This document shows positions 5,647 through 11,486 of a DNA stretch of 11,486 nucleotides, one piece after another. The translations under genes were made by a program, and so were the position numbers. The first letter of the stretch is position 1. Each line of letters begins with the position of its first letter. The DNA comes from CAYJLB01 sp964370845 (GTDB lineage: Bacteria; Bacillota; Clostridia; Oscillospirales; Ruminococcaceae), in contig CAYJLB010000066.1 of assembly GCA_964370845.1 (NCBI GenBank), positions 1 through 11,486 on the forward strand. Direction: 5' to 3'. The notes below the pieces were generated by a model. The model was given only the letters and a program-made list of their open reading frames with translations, was not told the DNA's origin and ran no database searches.

Positions 5647-6690
5647 TTATACTTTAACATCTCCCCAAAGGCTAGTAAGTTTACCTTTGATTATAAATGT
5701 GAATACTAATGCTGGTAAAATTAGAATTATCGCACCTGCAGCCGATAATTGTATGTCCGCTGAACCCAATCCTTTGTATATTGCAAGTGATAAAGTAGGA
5801 TTAGATGGAGCTAATATTAATGCTGTAATAGAATCATTCCATGCAGCTAAAAATCCATACATCGCCGAAGCCGCAAGCCCTGGTAATGCTAGTGGAAAAG
5901 TTATACCGAAAAAAGTTCTCAATTTTGTAGCACCAAAAACTTGAGCTGCTTCTTCAAGTTCAACGCCGATACCCATAAATACACTTTTTGTAATCCAACA
6001 TGTAAGTCCTATATTAGGTATTGAATAAACAATAGCAAGTCCTAGCATACTTCCCGATAAATTCATATTAGCAAGAATAATTATCATAGGAACTGAAATA
6101 GCAATGGACGGGAACATTCTTACAATCAAAATCATAATATTTGCAAAAGATTTTCCCTTAAAATTATATCTTGCAAGAGAATATCCAGCTAAACTTCCTA
6201 TAGTTGAGGAAATTAAAATTGTCCAACCCGCTGCAACTAAACTGTTTATCATACCAGGAAAAGCATCTTTTACAATTTCAAAAAATAATTTAAAATTATA
6301 TAACATATCTTTTTCATATGTGATTTCAAGTTCTTCGCCATTTACTGCAGGAAGAAAATCCTGCTCTAATTCATCTAAATCTTTAACAATTGAATATTCA
6401 CGAGATAAAATTGAATTTACTTTATAAAGCTCGTCAGTTGAAATAACAAGTTCATAATTTCCATCGCTATCTTTAAAAGCTACATTATACATATTATCTT
6501 GATAATTAACTTTTAAGTCATAACTTAGCTTTGGTAACATTTGTTTTGGAAAATCATAAATTTCATTTGCGGAAGAAAATGAAAAACCAATAAAATATGC
6601 AATAGGAACTATAACTAATAATACCACAAATGCTAAAAATAAAGTACCTATAGATCCGCTTACAAAATTACTTAACCTTTTTGTTCTCAT
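5647..6690 (-). CDS. Sugar ABC transporter permease, MalG type, with long external loop
   Basis: 347 residues. The ATG at 6690 overlaps the TGA of the preceding permease gene (ATGA, 6687-6690), and AAGGGGGC precedes it, so the two are translationally coupled. A first membrane segment lies at about 16-37, followed by a ~100-residue polar stretch (40-140, with YDLKVNYQDNMYNVAFKDSD and the ELEITYEKD region) that must lie outside the cell, then the remaining membrane segments from about 148 on. The cytoplasmic EAA loop that docks on the ATPase reads EEAAQVFGATKLRTFFGITF and then PLALPG (247-270). Typical MalG-like proteins are nearer 280 residues, so the extra length is the external loop. It pairs with the upstream MalF-type protein to form the channel. 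The stop is followed by a ~210-base leader before the ATPase gene. Confidence 0.9.
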   Translation of the reverse strand: MRTKRLSNFVSGSIGTLFLAFVVLLVIVPIAYFIGFSFSSANEIYDFPKQMLPKLSYDLKVNYQDNMYNVAFKDSDGNYELVISTDELYKVNSILSREYSIVKDLDELEQDFLPAVNGEELEITYEKDMLYNFKLFFEIVKDAFPGMINSLVAAGWTILISSTIGSLAGYSLARYNFKGKSFANIMILIVRMFPSIAISVPMIIILANMNLSGSMLGLAIVYSIPNIGLTCWITKSVFMGIGVELEEAAQVFGATKLRTFFGITFPLALPGLAASAMYGFLAAWNDSITALILAPSNPTLSLAIYKGLGSADIQLSAAGAIILILPALVFTFIIKGKLTSLWGDVKV

Positions 6691-7562
6691 TTTGAAGCCC
6701 CCTTACTGTTAACTCTCAAATAAATGAAAGTGAACACCACTACAATTGCAGTTACAAATATAGAATAAGTCATTGCCATTTTAGTGCTGTTTTCTAGTCC
6801 CGGTACCATTTCATTATAATAAGCTACACGTTCAACTAAGAATGGAACTCGTCCATAACCAAATAACATAACCGCAATTTGCCAAACTTGTAGCGCAGAA
6901 ATCATTCTTAAAATTAAGGAAGTCATTATTGATGGCTTTAAGATAGGATAAATAATATCCTTAACAATTTGCCACTTTGATGCTCCAAATACTGAACCCG
7001 CTTCTGCATATGAGTGATCTAAATTTTGAAGTCCTGCTAAAATAATTATCATTACTGAAGGTAATACAGTCCAAGTATCAATAGCAACTAACAGTAAAAG
7101 TGCGTCCATTCCCTCAAAACCTAACCATTGAATAGGTGTAGTTGCATCAGCTAAACCAAATTGAGAAAGAAGACTATTTATCCAACCAACTGAAGAAAGT
7201 CCAGTTTCCCATAAAATTGCAATTGCTGTAGGTGGTATTGCCATTGGTATCATTGCAACAAATAGTACCAAATTTGAACCTTTGAACTTTTTGTTTAATA
7301 GTAATGCCATTGCAAATGCCAATACAAATTGCACAATAACAGATATAAATGTAAAAATTAATGTATTCATAAACCCAGTTAAAAAAGTGGGTTCGCTAAA
7401 CATCGCTGTAAAATTCCCTAAAGAAAAATTCCCCTCTAAATCAGTAAAAGACTCTCCAACAGCACTTGTTACTGGTCTAAGCCAAAACAATAGATAGAAA
7501 ATAATGGTAGGAGAAAGCAGAATATATGGCATTAGCTTCTGCATTTTTATTTTATTTTTCAT
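6687..7562 (-). CDS. Sugar ABC transporter permease, MalF/UgpA type
   Basis: 291 residues from ATG 7562, chosen because GGAGG (7569-7573, minus sense) stands 6 bases upstream. An earlier in-frame start would read through the intercistronic hairpin. The N-terminus KLMPYILLSPTIIFYLLFWLRP (about 9-30) is the first membrane segment typical of the MalF/UgpA group. Five further hydrophobic segments follow (about 66-90, 97-118, 152-176, 212-234, 264-284). The EAA loop reads EAGSVFGASKWQIVKDIIYP (187-206). There is no large periplasmic insert such as E. coli MalF has. It overlaps the following permease gene by 4 bases. With the MalG-type partner and the ATPase it forms a CUT1-type importer fed by the lipoprotein encoded just upstream. 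Confidence 0.92.
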   Translation of the reverse strand: MKNKIKMQKLMPYILLSPTIIFYLLFWLRPVTSAVGESFTDLEGNFSLGNFTAMFSEPTFLTGFMNTLIFTFISVIVQFVLAFAMALLLNKKFKGSNLVLFVAMIPMAIPPTAIAILWETGLSSVGWINSLLSQFGLADATTPIQWLGFEGMDALLLLVAIDTWTVLPSVMIIILAGLQNLDHSYAEAGSVFGASKWQIVKDIIYPILKPSIMTSLILRMISALQVWQIAVMLFGYGRVPFLVERVAYYNEMVPGLENSTKMAMTYSIFVTAIVVVFTFIYLRVNSKGASK

Positions 7563-7579
7563 ATAATTCCTCCATTTGT

Positions 7580-7616
7580 AATATAGTGGTGGAAAAAATT
7601 TCCCCACCACTATATT
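7580..7616 (-). promoter_or_regulatory. Intercistronic hairpin between binding-protein and permease genes
   Basis: A perfect 13-bp inverted repeat (AATATAGTGGTGG 7580-7592 with CCACCACTATATT 7604-7616) with an 11-base loop lies 10 bases after the binding-protein stop and before the ribosome binding site of the next gene. No T-run follows it in the minus sense, so it is not a classical terminator. Such hairpins in sugar-import operons commonly protect the 3' end of the binding-protein message after processing, giving more binding protein than permease. That role is inferred from position. Confidence 0.6.
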
Positions 7617-7626
7617 TAACAATATT

Positions 7627-8961
7627 TTATTTTAATAATGCGTCAAGTTCTGCTTGCATTTCTGTTAGATATGCATCATCTACTGAACCATCTGCTAAAA
7701 CTTTTGCAATTATTTGGTCATATACGTTTTTAACTGCATTAAAGTCTTGGTATAACGCTGCGTTTGTTCCTGAAACAATACCGTTTTGTAATGTTGAAAT
7801 ACCCATTTTAATTACGTTTTCAGTTGCGTTTTCATCATCAATAATATCCATAACTTCTTGAATTGGAGGAATTGTTCCACCTGTGTTTTTAACAATACTT
7901 AGTAGTGTTTCTGGTTCTGTAAACCATTTTAAGAATGTTTCAACAGCTTCTTGTTTTTCAGCTCCGCCAGGAGTAATTCCTATACCAAATGCACCCGCGA
8001 TTGAACCTGTACCGTTGTCACCACTTGGAGCAGGGTAAACAGTGTATTTTGAAGGAGCTGCACTATAAACTTCTGATACTGGACCCATGTGGTAGAATGT
8101 CAACCATGCTTGATCACTGTTTAAAAGAGCTGCTGGATTATCTGCAGTAGCACCGTCAGCAACATATGTTGGAGCCATTTCGCCTACAAATCCCATTGCT
8201 TTTTTAAAGCCATCGCTATCTACTTGTGGGAATAATCCACCGTATGAAAGTGCAATTGCACCTACTTGATATGGAACTGATTTTAGTGGCATATAACCTA
8301 AAGCAGTTTTAGGGCTTCCTGTACCTTCTAATAATGCTTTTGACCATTCAACATAACCTTCCCAAGTTAAAGCGTTTGGATCTACTCCTTCAGGAAGATA
8401 ATCAAGTGCTTCGTTATTTACAAGTGTTAAATATACGTCCGCTGAAATTGGTAGGAAGTATGCTTTTCCATCAGAAACTGTAGCTTTATCAAAAACTTCC
8501 ATAAAAGTTAGTCCAAGGCTGTTTTTGAATTCAGTCATATCAGTAACCCAACCATTATCAATAATATAAGACATATCACCGTCGTGATTGATAATAATAT
8601 CATCTGACCATTCAGTTTCACTTTGAACTTCAAGAGAAGCTAACATATCAGTTGTACTTGTAGCAAATTCAAATTCCAATTTAATATTTGGATGTTCTTC
8701 TTCGAATTGTGGGATAATTACATCACGAATATATTGTGATTCTTCTACACGGCTCCAAAGACCTGAATGTACACGAATAGTTGTAACTTCATCTTCAGAA
8801 GATCCTCCTGTCTCGCTACTAGCGCTATTAGCGCTGCTAGAGCTGTTATCATTGCCTTCATTGCTTCCATTGTTTCCGCTGTCCTCGGAACAACCTACGA
8901 AAGCCGCGGTGCAAACTGCTGTTGCACAAAGAATTGCTAGTAATTTTCTAAATTTTTTCAT
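7627..8961 (-). CDS. Sugar ABC transporter solute-binding lipoprotein
   Basis: 444 residues from the ATG at 8961. The ATG at 8997, 12 codons earlier, has no ribosome binding site, while AAAGG precedes 8961 and gives a normal signal peptide. The start MKKFRKLLAILCATAVCTAAFVGC is a lipoprotein signal with the probable lipidated Cys24 (FVGC, a slightly weak lipobox). A flexible linker rich in Ser, Asn and Gly follows (25-58), as usual for membrane-tethered binding proteins. The rest resembles family 1 extracellular sugar-binding proteins: TTIRVHSGLW strand, FEEEHPNIKLEFEF, GKAYFLPIS, LTWEGYVEWSKALLEGTG and the C-terminal FLKWFTEPE helix. It captures the oligosaccharide for the two permeases encoded next. 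Substrate is not evident from sequence; the GH130 gene suggests a mannoside. A strong hairpin follows its stop. Confidence 0.92.
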   Translation of the reverse strand: MKKFRKLLAILCATAVCTAAFVGCSEDSGNNGSNEGNDNSSSSANSASSETGGSSEDEVTTIRVHSGLWSRVEESQYIRDVIIPQFEEEHPNIKLEFEFATSTTDMLASLEVQSETEWSDDIIINHDGDMSYIIDNGWVTDMTEFKNSLGLTFMEVFDKATVSDGKAYFLPISADVYLTLVNNEALDYLPEGVDPNALTWEGYVEWSKALLEGTGSPKTALGYMPLKSVPYQVGAIALSYGGLFPQVDSDGFKKAMGFVGEMAPTYVADGATADNPAALLNSDQAWLTFYHMGPVSEVYSAAPSKYTVYPAPSGDNGTGSIAGAFGIGITPGGAEKQEAVETFLKWFTEPETLLSIVKNTGGTIPPIQEVMDIIDDENATENVIKMGISTLQNGIVSGTNAALYQDFNAVKNVYDQIIAKVLADGSVDDAYLTEMQAELDALLK

Positions 8962-9004
8962 TTTAATAACTACCTTTCTTCTTATAATTTTTTTCATATT
9001 TTAA

Positions 9005-9020
9005 AGCTGTAATTACAGCT
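9005..9020. promoter_or_regulatory. 16-bp perfect palindrome between glycosyltransferase and binding-protein genes
   Basis: AGCTGTAATTACAGCT is fully self-complementary and covers the stop codon of the glycosyltransferase gene (9013-9015). As RNA it gives only a 6-bp stem with a 4-base loop and no T-run, so it is a poor terminator. As DNA it has the size and symmetry of a dimeric repressor site. It lies ~45 bases before the binding-protein start. No clear -35/-10 pair is visible around it, so either role is unproven. Confidence 0.35.
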
Positions 9021-10356
9021 CAAAAACCTTTATTAGTATTTCCTCTAGTTTTTGGTAAGAATAATTTTCTTTACCGATTTCAAAGTTTCTTTCCGTTTGA
9101 GTTTCATAACTTTCTTTGTTAAATAAAACTTCAAGTGATTTTTCTGCTGCGTTATTAACAATACTTTCAGGGATTGACAAATCTCCTTGTTCACCTGAAT
9201 ATGAATTCCCAAGAGATATGTACTCAATATTCGATTGTTTTAAATCTTTTTCGAACACAGGATATTCAAAAACAAGTACAGGTAATTTGCCAAACATAGC
9301 TTCAAGTAATTGATTTCCCCAACCCTCTAAAATTGAAGGATAAGTAACTAAATCCGAAATCACATATGTGTCCCATAAAGAATAAACTTTTGTACCATCT
9401 TCTTTTGTGTTTCTCGAATGGTCAACTATATCGTTTATATAGTGATAAGAAATATCATATTTTTCTATTTTGCTCTCTAAAGTTTCTAAGTATTTTTTTG
9501 ATTCATTTATACCAGCAAGAATAAAATGAATTTTACTCTCTTTATCAAAAACTTTTCCGTTATATAAAACTTTTCCGACAAAATTTTCTTTAATTTCGCT
9601 CATTTTACCAACAGTTTCAACTGCAAATTCAATTGCTTTTCTTTCAACAATTCTTGTTGCTTGCAAGACTACAATATCATTTTCTTTAATAGAGAGTTTT
9701 TCTTTTAAATCAGCGTTATACTCATCTTTTTTCCATGTGTTTTGTGCAAAATCAAAAACATTAGGTACAACAATTGCTTCTATACCCGTGCGTTTAAACA
9801 CTTCTTCTTGTGCAATTTTATTAATTACACAATGTGTGATATTTTCTCCTTTAGGAAGATAGTAATCTCTAAAAATATCATGAACAAAAGACACTGTAGG
9901 GTTAGAGTAAAGTATTCTTTCCCAATAAAAATCGTGATTATGTCCTATAAATCGAACATTTTTGAACTTTTTAGCAACATTTGTAAAAGCTATGCAAGAA
10001 GGTAAATGCCATCCAAGGGACCAAATATTATTTGGAACAACTATATCAATTTTCTCATTTACGATAAAATCACTAAGTTTGTCCTCTATTCTTTTAGCAT
10101 AGTCAAAAACTTCTTTTTTTAGGGTTTCCTCACTAATACTTTCATCTTTTTCTCTATAACATTTTTGAAGAAAATATTCATTAACTTCGCCTCTATAATG
10201 CATTTCATCTATAATGTAAGCATCTACTGTTCCTTTGCTTCCTGCAACATAAACACATTCATGGCCTTGTTCTTCTAAAACGTGACGCCATTTATCCATT
10301 TCCAATGAAACTCCATCAGTTTCACCTACTCTAAAGTGTGCGAATGCAATTTTCAT
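9013..10356 (-). CDS. Retaining glycosyltransferase, GT4-like (GT-B fold)
   Basis: 447 residues, ATG at 10356 preceded by GAGGAG 8 bases away; the mutase stop is 15 bases upstream, so they are cotranscribed. The N-terminal half shows the GT-B acceptor domain with the glycine loop GETDGVS (11-17), WSLGWHLPS (112-120) and GHNHDFYWER (138-147). The C-terminal donor domain contains VVPNV (196-200), then LQATRIVERKAIEFAVE (231-247), with Arg235 and Lys240 in the usual phosphate-gripping positions, and the E-x7-E motif EGWGNQLLE (344-352) typical of retaining GT4-type enzymes. It has no signal peptide or membrane segment, so it uses a nucleotide sugar in the cytoplasm. Donor and acceptor are unknown. 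Its place between a sugar-phosphate mutase and a mannoside importer suggests transfer of mannose or glucose, but this is inference; it would form an alpha linkage, unlike the beta linkages cut by GH130. Confidence 0.8.
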   Translation of the reverse strand: MKIAFAHFRVGETDGVSLEMDKWRHVLEEQGHECVYVAGSKGTVDAYIIDEMHYRGEVNEYFLQKCYREKDESISEETLKKEVFDYAKRIEDKLSDFIVNEKIDIVVPNNIWSLGWHLPSCIAFTNVAKKFKNVRFIGHNHDFYWERILYSNPTVSFVHDIFRDYYLPKGENITHCVINKIAQEEVFKRTGIEAIVVPNVFDFAQNTWKKDEYNADLKEKLSIKENDIVVLQATRIVERKAIEFAVETVGKMSEIKENFVGKVLYNGKVFDKESKIHFILAGINESKKYLETLESKIEKYDISYHYINDIVDHSRNTKEDGTKVYSLWDTYVISDLVTYPSILEGWGNQLLEAMFGKLPVLVFEYPVFEKDLKQSNIEYISLGNSYSGEQGDLSIPESIVNNAAEKSLEVLFNKESYETQTERNFEIGKENYSYQKLEEILIKVFEL

Positions 10357-10371
10357 AAATTTCTCTCCTCT

Positions 10372-11486
10372 TTATTGAACTGTAATAATATCATTACATT
10401 TATTTTGTAGATGCATTAAAATTTCATTTGCGGTATTCTCATCTTTATTAAATGCTGTGAGATAAATTTTTAGCTTGGGTTCAGTCCCCGAAGGTCGTAT
10501 AAGCACCTTATTATCGCCTTGTAATGAAAGTTCTATTACATTACTTTTGGGTAGATTGGTTTCATCATTTTGATAGTCAACAAATCTCTCAACTGAATAA
10601 TTTGCAAATTCGTTAGGTCTTTCATTGCGAATTTTATCAATTATATCATTCATTTGTTTCATTCCACTTTGACCTTCAAAATCAAAAGTTAAAAGTTCAC
10701 TTTTATAAAATCCATATTTTTCGTTAAGGAATAAAAGAGCTTCTATTAAATTCATATTTTTTTCTTTATAAAAGGCAACCATTTCACAAATTAACATAAC
10801 AGCGTTAACTGCATCTTTATCTCTCACATATGTCCCAGAAAGATAACCATAACTTTCTTCGAACCCGAAAATATAGCGATTGCTTTCATTTTTTTCTTCT
10901 AGCTGAAAAATTTGCTCTCCTATAAATTTAAACCCTGTCAAAACATTGATAAGTTTAACTCCATATTTATCAGCAATTGCCTTTGCCATTTCTGTTGTTA
11001 CAATTGTTTTTACTGCAATTGGATTATTTGGCATAGTATCTTTTTCTATCCTTTTTTGACAAATAAAATCGAATAACAAACAGCCCATTTCATTACCATT
11101 GATAAGTTGCACATCATTATTTTTGTCTAAAACCGCTACACCTACCCTATCGCAATCCGGGTCCGTCGCAATTGCAAAATCAGAGTTTGTTTCAATAAGC
11201 AAATCAGTAGCCAATTTCATAGTTTCTTTGATTTCAGGGTTAGGATATGTGCAAGTAGGAAAGTTTCCATCAGGTAATTCTTGCTCTTTAACGATAATAA
11301 CTTCCACATTTCCCATTTCATCTAATATACGTCTTACTGGCTTATTTCCAGCTCCATTAAGGGGTGAATAAACAACTTTTAAAGGAACTTTCGGTAATGC
11401 TTCACTTTGCTTTTTTAGAGCTTCTAAATATTTATCTTCAGTTTTTTTGTAAATTATTTCAATTTTATTTTCTGAACTGTATCTTT
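10372..11486 (-). CDS. Phosphoglucomutase/phosphomannomutase, 5' part outside the window
   Basis: About 371 C-terminal residues are visible; the frame stays open to the right edge. A Met codon at 11316 is internal, because the preceding codons read KVPLKVVYSPLNGAGNKPVRR, a normal part of this family. The enzyme interconverts hexose 1- and 6-phosphates in the cytoplasm. Visible motifs are KEQELPDGNFPTCTYPNPE, the metal loop DPDCDR (usually DPDADR), the sugar-binding loop GFEESYGY followed by RDKDAV, and the phosphate-binding RPSGTEPK near the C-terminus. The catalytic phosphoserine loop lies in the missing part. The long-form layout resembles alpha-phosphoglucomutases of the Bacillus PgcA type (about 570-580 residues); many also act on mannose phosphates. 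In this operon it could turn the mannose 1-phosphate released by GH130 into mannose 6-phosphate, or supply sugar 1-phosphate for the glycosyltransferase's donor. Confidence 0.9.
   Translation of the reverse strand, partial: RYSSENKIEIIYKKTEDKYLEALKKQSEALPKVPLKVVYSPLNGAGNKPVRRILDEMGNVEVIIVKEQELPDGNFPTCTYPNPEIKETMKLATDLLIETNSDFAIATDPDCDRVGVAVLDKNNDVQLINGNEMGCLLFDFICQKRIEKDTMPNNPIAVKTIVTTEMAKAIADKYGVKLINVLTGFKFIGEQIFQLEEKNESNRYIFGFEESYGYLSGTYVRDKDAVNAVMLICEMVAFYKEKNMNLIEALLFLNEKYGFYKSELLTFDFEGQSGMKQMNDIIDKIRNERPNEFANYSVERFVDYQNDETNLPKSNVIELSLQGDNKVLIRPSGTEPKLKIYLTAFNKDENTANEILMHLQNKCNDIITVQ

Noticed and set aside
5478..5660. 60-codon minus-strand frame between the MalG-type permease and the ATPase genes
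   Set aside because: It starts inside the permease gene without a ribosome binding site at that start and runs through palindromic leader DNA. Only its last 27 codons, from the TTG at 5561, have a ribosome-binding-site-like sequence, and these are treated as a separate tentative short frame.
8962..8997. Earlier ATG for the binding protein (12 extra residues)
   Set aside because: No ribosome binding site there, and the extension would place a second charged segment before an otherwise normal lipoprotein signal.
11314..11316. Mutase start at this internal Met, or a frameshifted or truncated mutase
   Set aside because: The same frame continues without a stop to the right edge and encodes a normal family segment (KVVYSPLNGAGNKPVRR), so the gene is only cut by the window.
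1..11486. CRISPR array, tRNA, rRNA, insertion sequence or integrase
   Set aside because: No regularly spaced repeats, cloverleaf sequences or transposase/recombinase motifs were seen on either strand.

Overview
The window is AT-rich DNA with strong GGAGG-type ribosome binding sites, a lipoprotein-type solute-binding protein and standard stop usage. This points to a low-GC Gram-positive, most likely a gut-type clostridium (Bacillota); the species cannot be named from sequence alone. There are two parts. The left ~1.9 kb looks like accessory or rearranged DNA. The remaining ~9.4 kb is a leftward sugar-utilisation operon.

Left part. A protein fragment runs in from the left edge and stops at a 10-base run of N (378-387), so its link to the rest is uncertain. 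Next comes a small Arc-type ribbon-helix-helix gene on the minus strand. It is divergent from a 58-residue acidic plus-strand gene (726-902), and the intergenic DNA between them holds a -10 box and three copies of an AACCTAT-type half-site. A MerR-family regulator follows. Its own promoter has the unusual 19-bp spacer, filled by a near-perfect palindrome. Its 3' end converges with and overlaps the 3' end of a 73-codon minus-strand gene, at what may be a recombination breakpoint.

Right part, in transcription order from the right edge: a phosphoglucomutase/phosphomannomutase (5' end outside the window), a GT4-type retaining glycosyltransferase, a lipoprotein sugar-binding protein, two MalF/MalG-type permeases, a MalK/MsmK-type ATPase, a GH130 mannoside phosphorylase-like enzyme, a membrane-anchored protein of unknown function, and the 73-residue protein. 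A simple reading is that the ABC transporter imports an oligosaccharide, GH130 cleaves it with phosphate inside the cell to a sugar 1-phosphate, and the mutase converts that to the 6-phosphate for glycolysis. The glycosyltransferase does not fit a purely catabolic operon and suggests that a glycoside is also built.

The least ordinary feature is a pair of related ~120-137-bp leaders, one before the ATPase gene (5437-5573) and one before the membrane-anchored protein gene (3226-3347). They share an identical 23-base stretch at the ribosome binding site, two similar inverted repeats in the same order, and an upstream ribosome-binding-site-plus-TTG arrangement. They differ in a third, copy-specific inverted repeat. 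They look like a dispersed intergenic repeat or a duplicated regulatory leader inside one operon.

I see no tRNA, rRNA, CRISPR array, transposase or integrase.
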